A DNA stretch of 64,000 nucleotides from Blastomussa wellsi (Eukaryota; Cnidaria; Anthozoa; Scleractinia; Plerogyridae). This document shows positions 18,522-28,573 of this stretch, piece by piece (within the stretch, counting starts at the first letter, position 1; the number at the start of each line of letters is the position of its first letter). A program made the translations under genes and the position numbers. Location: contig OX393562.1 of the NCBI GenBank assembly GCA_947652115.1, positions 8,923,374 through 8,987,373 of the forward strand, given 5' to 3'. The notes below the pieces were generated by a model that saw only the letters and a list, made by a program, of their open reading frames with translations, was not told the origin of the DNA and did not search any database.

Positions 18522-19035
18522 ACACACAAAAAAGAGGGTGGTTCTGGCACAGCTGGTGCACAACTGGTGCACAGTTGGTGGCAGGGGTGGCAGGGGGTGG
18601 CAGGGGGGTGGTGGCAGGGGTGGCAGGGGGGGGTGGCAGCGGGTTGGTAGCTTGTGGTGTGCCAAGCGGTGGACAAACCGGCCAAGCCAAGCCAAGCGAA
18701 ACAACAAACCAACCAAGCGAGGGAAGTGAATGTGTGCCAAGCGGCGAACAAACCCGCCAAGCCAAGCCAAGCGAAACAACAAACCAACCAAGCGAGGTAA
18801 GCGAATGTGAGCCAAACAAAAGAGCGTGACCCCAGCCAAGCGGCGGACAAACCCGCCAAGCCAAGCCAAGGGAAACAACAAACGAACCAAGCGAGCGACA
18901 AAACGAGTTTCGACCCGCCAAGCGAGCGGTGAGATGGAAATGGAGGAAACATATTTCCATTTGAAGAAATGCAAGCACTTGCAATATTGTGTGCTAGAAT
19001 TATATTTCCATTTGAAGAAATATCATCACAAGCAT
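18522..19035 (+). repeat. P3 left terminal inverted repeat
   Basis: About 514 bp, inverted at 38994-39484. It contains a G-rich tract (18578-18650, runs of GGTGGCAGGGG) and three tandem ~75-100-bp units rich in GCCAAGCCAAGCGAAACAAC. Near the inner end are two copies of ATTTCCATTTGAAGAAAT. Long ORFs in this segment are low-complexity artefacts of the repeats. Confidence 0.85.
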
Positions 19036-19414
19036 GGCAAACGAATTTGAGAAAAACGGCTGCGAAGCAAACCATGAGGGAAAGCCGTTTGACGGCACAA
19101 TTTCAGAGGCAATTCAAAACCTCCCAGCCGAGCTTCGTGAGAAAATATACAAAGAATATCTCACCTTAATGATAATGGAGAAATTGGACCTTTGTTTTGA
19201 CATAATTCACCTCCAAATTGAAAGGTTGCCACTTTGTCAAGAAAAACAAAGAATCACAAAAGTAATACTTTGCAAAAATTATGTTACCGAAGAGATAAAT
19301 GTAATGTGTCCCGTGTGTTTCAAAAACGGAAAGATAGAGTTTTTCGACAATCCTGTGCACATAGAATACGATGACGAAGGTTACAAAATAATAAAATTTG
19401 AAGATTACATTTGA
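19034..19414 (+). CDS. P3: small protein with F-box-like N-terminus
   Basis: The 126-aa ORF is intact and starts at the inner TIR boundary (ATGGCAAACGAA). ISEAIQNLPAELREKIYKEYL resembles an F-box-like helix pair (LPxELxxxIxxxYL), and CPVCFKNGK is a Cys pair. If the F-box reading is right, the product would recruit host ubiquitin ligase. It is the outermost gene, with the TIR as its promoter. The family is not firmly recognised. Confidence 0.5.
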   Translation: MANEFEKNGCEANHEGKPFDGTISEAIQNLPAELREKIYKEYLTLMIMEKLDLCFDIIHLQIERLPLCQEKQRITKVILCKNYVTEEINVMCPVCFKNGKIEFFDNPVHIEYDDEGYKIIKFEDYI

Positions 19415-19921
19415 TAAACAGAAGTGTGATTCTCGGAAAACCGGAAGTCTTTGACCTCGCGGTCTTTTGTTGTCTGACAATCATTCAGAGCTTGACTAAC
19501 CTGAAAGGCGATTTCACGTATTTCAATGATACATTTTGGTGAAAAAAGTTCAGTTAAAGTAAACATAATAGCTTGAAAAAGCACAATCATTTTTGGTGAA
19601 AAGAAAGTTTTCGTGTTTTCATAATTTTTACGTCAAAAGCGCTGACAATGTTTGTCTCGTGATTGAATCGATCAAAAATCCGGTGTTTTTTTTTTGTGTC
19701 CAAGGCAACGAGCGGACAAAAATAGACTCCTTATCAAACATATTTAGAATTATCCAGAAAATTCTAAAGCAAATGTTTCAGAGGGAAATTTCCCTTCAGT
19801 GGGATATTTCCCTGAGGGAATTTTCCCTTCAGTGGGATATAACCCTACAACACACTTAAAATTCTATTCAGTTGCTTTCTTGCTTACAAGGAGAAGACTT
19901 GAAGAAATTTCAGGGAAGAAA
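19415..19921. other. P3: non-coding stretch
   Basis: No supported gene. Around 19790-19850 the phrase TTCCCTTCAGTGGGATAT occurs twice, separated by a near-palindromic TTTCCCTGAGGGAA. Confidence 0.5.
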
Positions 19922-20029
19922 ATGACGGGGCTGAGACAACAAGACATTCGTGAAGCTTATTTTTTGAGCGGAAAAAAGGGCAAACAAATTTCATGCGAAG
20001 AAATGCAAGCAGTCTTCATGGACAAGTGA
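19922..20029 (+). CDS. P3: possible 35-aa ORF
   Basis: Reads MTGLRQQDIREAYFLSGKKG and ends EEMQAVFMDK. Polar and helical. It may be the start of a truncated gene; no family recognised. Confidence 0.25.
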   Translation: MTGLRQQDIREAYFLSGKKGKQISCEEMQAVFMDK

Positions 20030-20070
20030 ATCAAAGTGTATTTTGTTGTCTGGCAATTCTTCAACGAACA

Positions 20071-20241
20071 GAGGCCGGCACAGCTGTGCCGTGACGTCAT
20101 GACTTTGGTTTGAGGCCGGCACAGCTGTGCCGTGACGTCATGACTTTGGTTTGAGGCCGGCACAGCTGTGCCGTGACGTCATAACTTTGGTTTGAAAGCG
20201 GCCGGCACAGCTGTGCCGTGACGTCATAACTGTGGTTTGAA
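20071..20241. repeat. P3: four tandem ~41-bp repeats with palindrome and CRE-like site
   Basis: Each unit contains GGCCGGCACAGCTGTGCCG followed by TGACGTCATGACTTTGGTTT. Units start at about 20071, 20112, 20153 and 20198. GGCACAGCTGTGCC is a perfect palindrome (E-box core CAGCTG) and TGACGTCA is a perfect CRE. They lie between two gene blocks that point away from them, suggesting an enhancer or origin. Confidence 0.85.
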
Positions 20242-20307
20242 AAATGTTGACGTCACGTCACGCTTTTAAAACACTCAGAGAAAATTTTATTTTTTTCGTC
20301 TCAAAGT

Positions 20308-20914
20308 TTAGTTCAAATTTGCGCTGGACATCGACATTTTTTTCAGAAGTTCGAGGCGAACCTGTTTTTTTATCGTTTCAATATCTGGAGAAACAGAAGG
20401 TTTTTCCGCGAAATTTTCCCGCAATCTTTCTTTTAATTCACGATATTTCTGCATTTCACGAGAGATCATTTTGAATTCAGCGTCAGAAACATTGCCGTCA
20501 TCCAGAGCTTGGGAAACGGAACTTTTGATAGAGTCGTGTTTCGCTTGAGCCAAAGCTTGAATTTTCGTCTGCTTTTTCACTTTCCTCTCAAGCTTCCTGT
20601 TTACAGCAGCAAGACCCAAGGAGGGCGGCAATTCCGGCGACAGGCGCACCGACAACAATTCCGACGCCCGTTAAAGAACTTGCGACGGCACCAGAAGAAA
20701 GGAATGCACTTCCAACGCCGAGAGAAACCGCGGAATAGTGAATCACTTTCCGGGCTTTCGTGTATTTTTTCAATGCAACTCTTCGGTGTTCAACCTCATC
20801 GGAGATTTCTTTTTCAATTTTGCTGATTTCACTTAGACGGAAATTTTCGGTTCTTTCCAGGGGAAGCTCAGGATAAATAGGCGGAGCACTCGGCAACACA
20901 TTTGACGAAGACAT
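20308..20914 (-). pseudogene. P3: PPxY-bearing helical membrane protein, one frameshift
   Basis: N-terminus (MSSSNVLPSAPPIYPELP) includes PPIY, a PPxY late-domain motif that binds Nedd4-type ubiquitin ligases in known viruses. It is followed by a helical part, a Gly-rich hydrophobic segment (AVSLGVGSAFLSSGAVASSL) and, after a frameshift near 20600-20650, a long basic coiled coil (RKLERKVKKQTKIQALAQAK, KYRELKERLRENFAEKP). It is downstream of the penton-like gene in the same direction. Role in membrane interaction or release is inferred. Confidence 0.6.
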
Positions 20915-20926
20915 GGTATAATAATT

Positions 20927-21645
20927 TCAATTTATTTCTAAAGGAAAATAAATTGGGAACCCATGAAAGTCAAACAGTTCGCCATTTTCATTTTTGACAG
21001 AGATGTTTAAACTATTAACTTCTCTGGTTTTATTTGTGCCTATCAAAACATGTTGTTCTCCGCTCTGATATGTAACTTTTTCATAAGGTTTGCCTTTTAT
21101 ATCAAAGCTTGCAAGAACACTCGAACGCTTTCCGTTGAAAAGGTTCTGCTCACTGTCCACTAAATCGCAGTGGATAAAATAAAAGTTCTCAGTTTTTAAA
21201 CCATCGACAACAATTTGTGTGTAAACAACATCACCGCCGTTTTTGTCAAGAAAAAATTTCAGACTGTCATTAAAACTAAATTTTTCGTTAATTTTTTCTT
21301 TGTTTGGACCAATGATTAGTGTTCTCCCAAATGTTCCCAGCGTTGCAGAAAACAGATTGTCTTCTGGGAAATCTTTGTTGAAAAAGTTTTGGATACTTTC
21401 GAGATCATAGTTCCCAGGGTACAAAAGATTTTCATTATGCTTTGCAAGAGTTTCAAGAAGTTTTAGATCATTAATATGATGTTTTCCTAGTTTTCTTTCA
21501 TAAAACACTCTCCCAATTTTTCTTAAGTTGTGCCACGAGTTATAGAGTGAACAACCCAACAGTCTGATATAACTCGTGTTCTGAATTGGATTGTCAAAGT
21601 AAACAGTGTGATCGTTTTCTGTTGTAACAATAGTAAGCAAAACCA
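20927..21645 (-). CDS. P3: penton-like minor capsid protein, intact
   Basis: The 239-aa ORF begins MVLLTIVTTENDHTVYFDNP. It has strand-rich segments (YIRLLGCSLYNSWHNL, ENFYFIHCDLVDSEQN, SSVLASFDIKGKPYEKVTY) and ends SLNISVKNENGELFDFHGFP. The pattern 'HCDLV...LNISVKNENGELF' parallels the C-terminal part of the P2 penton-like genes, which supports a single-jelly-roll minor capsid role. The chosen ATG at 21645 is preceded by AT-rich sequence; the frame is open further upstream. Confidence 0.6.
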
Positions 21646-21700
21646 TTTTATTTTGTTCCGTGCAAATTTTCAATTGAAAAAATAATAGGGAAAAAAGAAA

Positions 21701-22079
21701 ATGAACATCTGGAAAACCGCAAACAAACAAGATTCTTTTGTGAATGACTATCTCGAAAAAATATCGGAGGCTCCACAAATGCTAAGCTTGCACAAGCCAA
21801 GGCGTGGACAGCTTTTTCTGCACGGTTCCCGAGGGCCGACAAAAGCAAATTTGAAGCCCAGGTGTTTTTTGCGCCGGACCATACAGCAACAGCTGAAATA
21901 TTTTTCAAAGAGAATGAAGGCAGTCTACAAAGCGTATTTGGTTCAAATCGAGAATATTGGAGCGCAGGAATGAAAAGAGCGCTGGGTTTGGTTGAAGTTG
22001 ACGTTGGCGGCTTCCCTTTCCAACTGTCGCCCCGCACAGAAAAAAAGTTCACAGGCGGTTCCAGCAGTTCCATTTCATG
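21701..22079 (+). pseudogene. P3: large conserved protein, 5' part (interrupted by MULE)
   Basis: Starts MNIWKTANKQDSFVNDYLEK. After a frameshift near 21860 it continues FFAPDHTATAEIFFKENEGS to GGSSSSIS at 22079. The MULE begins right here. The rest of the gene lies at 28573-29839. Function unknown; the C-terminal part matches the partial gene at 1-580. Confidence 0.55.
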
Positions 22080-22262
22080 ACGCGGCGCCGCAAATTTCCC
22101 TTTCGTAAACGGTCGTTGCCATTTGAAACGGTCGATGCCATTTCTCAGAACGGTCGTTGCCATTTGAAACGGTCGATGCCATTTCTCAGAACGGTCGTTG
22201 CCATTGAAAATGGTTGATGCCATTTCTCATGACGGTCGATGCCATCTTAAAGGTCGATGCCA
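22080..22262 (+). repeat. MULE left terminal/subterminal repeat
   Basis: Contains about three ~41-bp tandem units of the form CGGTCGTTGCCATTTGAAA / CGGTCGATGCCATTTCTCA. The reverse complement of the first ~90 bp is at 28482-28573. Confidence 0.8.
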
Positions 22263-23147
22263 AGAAGGAACCGATATTAGGGACCTTTCGCAATGATGAC
22301 GAGGACGTGGACGAAGACTTGTATGGTCGATTAAGCCCTGGGACGAGACAGTCGTCCACGGCAGGAAACATAAACACTTTAGCAAACCGGTAGCGTGGAC
22401 GATTTTCGTGCTGTGGAAGTCAATAGCGAAAATATCTTTTAAAGAGTTGCGTGGGCTGCTAAAACTTATCTCCGCCGATAACGATATGTGAGAAGTACGC
22501 GTGTCAGAACAAAGCTAACTTTATCGTCGTTTGCATAAACCACAACTTAAACGAATAGTTTGTATTTTTAAAGCCGGGAAATCTTTCAAATTTAAAAATG
22601 AAGTCAAGATTGAATTGCAAAAATTACAATGTAATGCAGTTGACAGAATGTGATTTATATCTTATAAGGTTACATACGTATCCCGGAGTAATTTTATCGC
22701 CACAATCCGCCGGCATTCCTCCACACGCAGTGCGACCACAAATGCACAAATCATAACCTTACTTTTAATCTCTGCCTGAAGATCTGTTTTTTCCTCGCGG
22801 TCCTTTCAAATATGTTATGGACGCTATCTTATTCACTGACGAGCCATTTCGAGTGAAGAAGCCTGTGTAAAAATGCAAAAACTCCACGAAACATACCCTC
22901 GTTTCGACTCGTTCACTACAAGACGGCAAATGACGTCCTGAACGAGGTGTGGACGACGCGTCGTTCTCCCCGGGGCATGCGTGGTAGCGTCGAGTCTCGT
23001 ATTTCCAACTTCCGGTCGTTCACGTTCACGTCCTCGTCTTCATTGCTAAAGGTCCGTATTTCCGACTGTCTCCGACGACATGCGTGACAATCAGAGCAAT
23101 GCGTGACTAGCTTTCCCACAAACCATCGCGATTTTTATGAAATCAAA
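22263..23147. other. MULE 5' non-coding region
   Basis: No supported gene. It is presumably the promoter and leader of the transposase. GC-rich sequence with several CGTC-type sites lies at 22925-23100 just before the start. Confidence 0.45.
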
Positions 23148-26100
23148 ATGGCGGACAAACCCGACAATTTTCTCAAAGATCTAATATCTTCAGCTATAAA
23201 AGAAGTCGAATCGAAAAGTAAATCGTTTGAATCGACCCAAATTGCAAAGGAGAGTTTTCTAGCTTCGCTTCCAGATGATTCATTTTACTACCTGAAGGCA
23301 ATTTCAGGAAATGGAGAAAAGTTCAAAGTGCACTTTTTGACCGAAGATATAACGAAAGAAAACCTGGAGCAATGGATATCCGAATATGAAGTGATAAACA
23401 GCATCTCAGTGAAGTTAAAGACAAAGAAGGCACCAACAAGCGGCTATGTGTTGCAAAACTACTATAGATGCCAACACAACACTCGCAACTGGAGTCCAAG
23501 TAAAGATCCACAGCAGAAATTGTACTTGAATCCATCTGCCAGAGTAAAGAACACCAATTGCCCCTTTCAGATGATAGTCAAAATAGACAGCGAGGGATGT
23601 TGTTCTGTGCACATAGGGTGGGACCACAACCATTCACTTGAAACTCTGGAGACCTCTAATTTCCGTGACCTTTCTCCTGAGTGCACAGAAAGGGTTTTGA
23701 AGCTGTTTGAAAGTGGGCATACACCAGCAACCGCAAGGCAACAGTACTTGAAAGAACTCAAAGAATCATGTAAGGATGAATTGGAATTTCACAGGAAAAA
23801 GGCCAATCGGGCAGTTATGCCAAGAAAAAGGGACTTTAGTTACCTCTACACGCAATTTGCTAAGGATAGGTATGGTGGACATGGCGTTATGATGTTTGAA
23901 AGACTTGCCGAAAAGCTTGAACAATACAAGAAAGACAACCCTGAAGCTACTACTTGTTACCAGATATATGAAGGTGATAATACGCCTCTTATAATTGCTA
24001 TTGTAGCGCCTCTCATGAAACGTGTACACAAGGAAGTGCAGCAGTCTGGTGAGATGGTTTTTGTTGATGCTACTTCTAATACAGAAGAGCACAATCTTAA
24101 AGTGTTTTTAATGTGTAGAAACAATGTATCTGGAGCACTTCCACTTGGCATCTTGATCACCAGTGATGAGCAGGAGCGTACACTTAAACGGGGCTTTGAA
24201 ATGCTTCGGTCCTGTTTACAATGATCATGGTCGGGAACAAGGCCCCCAAGTCATCCTTACAGACAACTGTAAAGAGGAAAGAAATGCTCTGAAGTCTGTT
24301 TGGCCAACATCTGTTTTACTTCTTTGCATCTTCCACATGCTCCAACAACTTTGGAGATGGCTTCACGAGAGCAAGAACAGTATCAGCCAAGCAGATAGAC
24401 CCTATTTTCTCACCCTTTTCAAGAGGTCCTTATATGCCGAGACAAAACAAGATTTTGAGAACTGCTTCAGTGAACTTTTGAATGATGGCCGTTGCAAGAA
24501 ATACCCAAATCTAATCTGCTATTTGCAAAATCTATACATTGACAAAGAATCTTTTGCTCTATGCTTTAGAACTGAACTGCCTGTTAGAGGTAACCACACC
24601 AACAATTTTGCCGAGGCTCAGTTTTTGGTTCTTAAGGATGTAATTCTGCAGCGCACCAAAGAGTACAATGTTGTTGGGCTTCTAGACAAGCTGACTATTG
24701 ATCTAGAAGATCACTACAAGAATAAGCTCCTTAGTATTGCTGATGGGAGTTTTGATGGCGTGTACAGACATCGATTCTTTGGGAAAGGGAAAGACGGAAG
24801 CACAGGGTTTAACGTCCCCGATAAAAAAGGTCTTGATGCCTACCTCTCAACTGTAGAGAACTTTGGCAATAATGTATTCAAAGTTGGAAGCTCTTCAGAT
24901 AGCAGTCACAGGTCAGTAGTGTTTTTTCTTAGCCATCACAATAGCATAACGCTCTGATGGCACAAGAGAGCATGTGAGGGTGGGCATTATTTTCCTATCT
25001 TTCCCCCATTGTCTGATTCAAATTATCTTGATAGGGGAAGCAGTGCAGGGGGGGGGGGAAGGCGGCAGTGTTTCTAGGCTCCTCTCCTTTCGAGCAAAAA
25101 TACATAAAACAAGGGGACATAACATGCATAACATATGAGATACATGTAATTCCTGCAGTTCATCCATATGCTGCAAGGATGTTGATTTAGCATAAGGAAG
25201 ACCAAAACATGAGTAATATATTGTCCAGGGGGTGGGGTACCTTTAGTAATTTCCCTTCTTGGCAGGGTATTGAGTTTTTTATAGCAGAGTAAGAGCAAGT
25301 CCTTACTCTGCTGTTAGGAATATTTCCATTAATATCTTAGTGGATCAACCAGTTGAAGGTCTAGAATGTATCACAGATTGAAAAGACAAAAATTCCAGCT
25401 GTATTGAGATATTTATGAATTGTCTCATTGGTTCTTTGTCAGTTATACTGTGGACATGACTCTTGGGATATGTACCTGCACGGTTGGTAAAGACGGGAGC
25501 CCATGCAAACACCAGTATGTCCTGTGGGCGGCAAATCTAGCAGACTGCATAAACTTCATTCCAGTCAGTAATCCACATGAGAGGCAGAAATTGGCCTGGC
25601 TAGCAATAGGAAAGACACTTCCTGTTGCTTGTTATAAGCCATTACGCTCTAGTGATGCTGGACAAACAGCACAAACTGATGGTTCTAATGGTTTTGTAAC
25701 AGAGGCATCCACTAGTATGGAAACAGCACAACAAGGGCCAAACTGCTCAACTGCTGAACCAATACAGAGCAATGATGATGAGGATGAACATTCCACTGAA
25801 CCAATACAGAGCAATGATGACGATGAGGATGATTCCATTGCAATTGCTGAACAATTGTTGAGAAAGTCTTGTGAACAAATAATTCAAAAGCTCCAAAGCT
25901 CAAGAGACCTTAATTTGGCTAAAGGTGTAATCAGGTTCGCAAAAAGGGTAACATCCTTAAACGCTGCCAGATCTATGCATTCTAATTTGGCTAGCGCTCT
26001 TTTTTCTTTTGGGTCCAGTGAGGTGAAAAAAACCGGAAATGGAAAAAAGATCCGAGTCCAGCCCAACAGAAAACGAAAGTGTGGTAGTGGAAGCCGTCAG

Positions 26101-26262
26101 GTTGTATCAAAAGGGCGACCAGTACAACTACAAGAACCAACCTCCAAGAGGAAGCGCACCCATGACTTGGCTAAAGCAGTACAAACAAACACCAAAAGTA
26201 GTAAGAAGTCTGGGTCCCATACTATGAAATCCAAGACAAAGCACATGCAAAGGAAAAAATAG
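23148..26262 (+). pseudogene. MULE transposase with SWIM zinc finger, two exons, one frameshift
   Basis: The start MADKPDNFLKDLISS is at 23148. The zinc-binding DNA-binding region (YYRCQHNTRNW, CPFQMIVKI, DHNHSLE) is followed by the transposase core: FVDATSN (first Asp), LTDNC (second Asp), CIFHMLQ. A frameshift lies around 24195-24225. A splice donor at 24912 (CACAG/GTCAGT) and acceptor at 25442 (TTTGTCAG) join in phase. Exon 2 carries the SWIM finger CTCTVGKDGSPCKHQ and an acidic then very basic tail. The MULE assignment is firm; the single frameshift makes this copy inactive or nearly so. Confidence 0.85.
24912..25442 (+). other. Intron of the MULE transposase
   Basis: Begins GTCAGTAGTG and ends TTTCTTTGTCAG-like (GGTTCTTTGTCAG). 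Removing it joins the core to the SWIM-finger exon without frame change (AG/T forms Ser). Length 531 bp. Confidence 0.7.
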
Positions 26263-27067
26263 GAAAACAGAGAAATCTTAGTGAATAAACAATGGAATGT
26301 TCGCATAATGTTTAACATAGAGGGAAATTCACTTAAGGCAAATTGCCTAGATTAAAATCCTCTCTCCTTGGAACTGCCCCTGAACAACAAGGTTATTAAA
26401 AAGATTGAGGTTTTCACATTGTAAATAAGTTTTCATTCATTCTTTCCTGTTAAAGTCTAACACAACATTTGTAATGATTTAAAATTTGTTTTGAACAGTA
26501 ACATGATGTACATGTGCCAGAACTTATGGATTCTTCCATGGGTTCAGATAATTGGTACAATGCCATACAACCGTATAGTAAAGCCAATTTCAAACACTTA
26601 TAATTTGATTATATTTTTGTTCAAGTGAAACCTTGTGGGTATGAAGGTTTGTTTGCTGATATCCTGATTGAGGAAAATTATAAGCAAAGTTCAGCCATTG
26701 ATTCACATGGGGCGCCAACTAATACTCAGGTAAATTAATTCCTGGGCCTCCAGTTATTTCACCCAAAAAGTGGGGGGGGGGTCTATCTTCTGAAGATTAA
26801 GCTGTACAAACGTAAAACTTTGAAAAGATTGAAGGTTTGAAATTGTAAATAAGTTTTAATTCATTCTTTCCTGTTCGTCTAACACAACATTGTAATGATT
26901 TAAAATTTGGTTTGAACAGTAACATGATGTACATGTGCTGCAATGACCACAATTAATTTCAAAAATCGATAATAATTTAAAAACAAAAACAATTATGTAT
27001 TTTAGATTGATCCAATAGTCCTTTCAAATCATCTCCAGTTAAAATCACTAAATGCAGGATAGGTTAA
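26263..27067. other. MULE internal non-coding region with a ~120-bp direct repeat
   Basis: Two similar ~120-bp copies (26398-26519 and 26819-26940) share AAATAAGTTTTCATTCATTC-like and AACAGTAACATGATGTACAT sequences. No gene is seen. The region separates the convergent 3' ends of the two MULE genes. Confidence 0.6.
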
Positions 27068-28393
27068 TTAAACATGTGACTTTAGGTGTCTTATAAGATT
27101 TCGTTTCTCTGTAAAAGTCTTTTGACAATGATCACACTTGTAGCTGTCTTTATGTTTCTTGTCTTTATGCCTCTTTAGCTTTTGCTCATGGTCAAAAGAT
27201 TCATTGCATTCCTCGCAAATGCACTCATGACAACCTTTCTGGTGGTATTTGAAGTCCTTCTCCCTTTTGAACCGGGTGCTGCAGGTTGGACATTTTTTTA
27301 TCTCTGCTATTCCCATATCAAGGTCTTCCCTCAAGCTCTGTGCCTTATCTTTCCAGTCCTATGAAGATCATAGCATGATATTTTAAAAGGGGGGGAATAT
27401 ATTAGGGAACAATCGTGTATTTTTGATCCCCCCTATTTTTTATATAAACTAGATTGCAAAGACAGTTTTTTTTTTCACCCTCTATCATAATTTTTTGAGG
27501 ATAATACCCCCTTGCCCCCCCCCCCCCCCCCCCTTCCTTTCCTAAAAACCTGGATCCGCCAAAATTTAGGTTAAATTAATTGGTACATTATAATGGGTCT
27601 TGCTATCCCCTAGGTATATTTAGGAGTTCTGTCAGGAAAAATAACAAGTCTGAACAATATATTACAAAATTGACATTCAGCTTGAGGTCCCAGCTCTATT
27701 CAAGATCAACATTCATAACCTAAAATACTTTTAATTGGAAAGTTTGACGAGAACATTTACACTCTCGGTCCTTACAAAGTTAGCCACGTAAACCACATAG
27801 CAGTCCACTGAAATGGGGCAGGGTTAATACGCAAACATTCGCAATGTTAGAAGTTAATAACTAACCTTTCGTCTGTCTGTCGGCAATTTCTTCCACATAT
27901 TGCCAACCACTTTGGAAACCTGCCCGATTCCTGCCCCCTTTCCAAGTTGTTCCTTGACATCTGGCTGTGGAATGATGCAAAGTACGAGGAAACTATATCA
28001 GCTTATATCGAATGTAATTTCAAGGCCTACAAGAATAACGAATACAAGTGCAACACTTATAGATAAGATATTTGTTAATGCCATAAACGAAAATTTTAGA
28101 TGCGGTTTATTTTTCACTGATATTTCTGATCACTTAATCTTAATCACTTGTAATCGGATGTAAAGGATGTAAGGGAAACAACATGTTTTAGACTATTTGA
28201 ACAAGCACTTTATCCAGGCTGAAAATGATTGAATATTTCGGGAAATACAAAACAAACTCACCGCAACTGACTGCATAAAGGAGTTCCACCCCGTTGACTT
28301 CTTAATTGATTTTTGTTTTGTTTCTGCACAAGAAGAATGGGTTCGTTCTGGTTCAGCTGGCTCAACTCTCGCGCACGTGGATTGCTCCGCCAT
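27068..28393 (-). CDS. MULE-borne HMG-box and C2H2 zinc-finger gene, at least three exons
   Basis: Exon 1 (28393-28262) encodes MAEQSTCARVEPAEPERTHS and ends at a GTGAGT donor. Exon 2 (27964-27866) follows CCACAG and encodes an HMG-box core (QVSKVVGNMWKKLPTDRRK), ending at GTTAGT. Exon 3 (27358-27068) follows CATAG, completes the box (DWKDKAQSL) and adds C2H2 fingers (CECICEECNESFDHEQKLKRH, YKCDHCQKTFTEKRNLIRH). All junctions are phase 0. HMG boxes bend DNA; with fingers this would be a nuclear DNA-binding protein. The HMG N-terminal helix is not found, so a small exon may be missing. Confidence 0.65.
27979..28163 (+). mobile_element. LINE endonuclease-domain fragment
   Basis: Encodes SRPTRITNTSATLIDKIFVN and TDISDHLILITC, typical of the APE-type endonuclease of LINEs. 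It lies in the intron between exons 1 and 2 of the HMG/C2H2 gene. Only about 180 bp can be recognised. Confidence 0.6.
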
Positions 28394-28481
28394 CTTGTAA
28401 ACAACACTGCCCGGAAGTGACGTCCGAGCGTGCCAACAGCGTACGAGCTATTCACGAGGGCTGTCGTCTCCTCGGCTAGTT

Positions 28482-28573
28482 TTCGAAATGGCATCGACCG
28501 TTTCAAATGGCAACGACCGTTCTGAGAAATGGCATCGACCGTTTACGAAAGGGAAATTTGCCGCGGCGCCGTG
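28482..28573 (-). repeat. MULE right terminal inverted repeat
   Basis: Reads GGCATCGACCGTTTCAAATG ... TTTACGAAAGGGAAATTTGC followed by CGCGGCGCCG. It is the inverse of the left end with two extra bases (GG). Confidence 0.8.

Larger units (their letters stand above)
22080..28573 (+). mobile_element. MULE-type DNA transposon (MuDR superfamily) inside P3
   Basis: The ends share CGGCGCCGC(GG)CAAATTTCCCTTTCGTAAACGG in inverted orientation. They are followed by units alternating AACGGTCGTTGCCATTTGAA and ACGGTCGATGCCATTTCTCA. It encodes a MULE transposase with SWIM finger (plus strand) and an HMG-box/C2H2 gene (minus strand). No perfect target duplication is seen; TTTCATGA and TTTGAAGA next to the ends agree at 6 of 8 bases. 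A LINE fragment was inserted later. Confidence 0.8.

Noticed and set aside
18372..19075. Long minus-strand ORFs (200, 171, 188 aa) rich in LAWLVCCFAWLG, and their mirror images at 38932-39661
   Set aside because: They arise from the tandem GCCAAGCC-type repeats in the P3 TIRs. All frames are open because of the repeat composition, and the same ORFs appear in both TIR copies in reverse.
20071..20241. Considered as a CRISPR array
   Set aside because: Repeats are directly adjacent with no unique spacers, and the context is a eukaryotic mobile element.
27505..27533. Poly-C run of about 25 bases
   Set aside because: Simple homopolymer in a MULE intron; no functional structure seen and prone to sequencing error.
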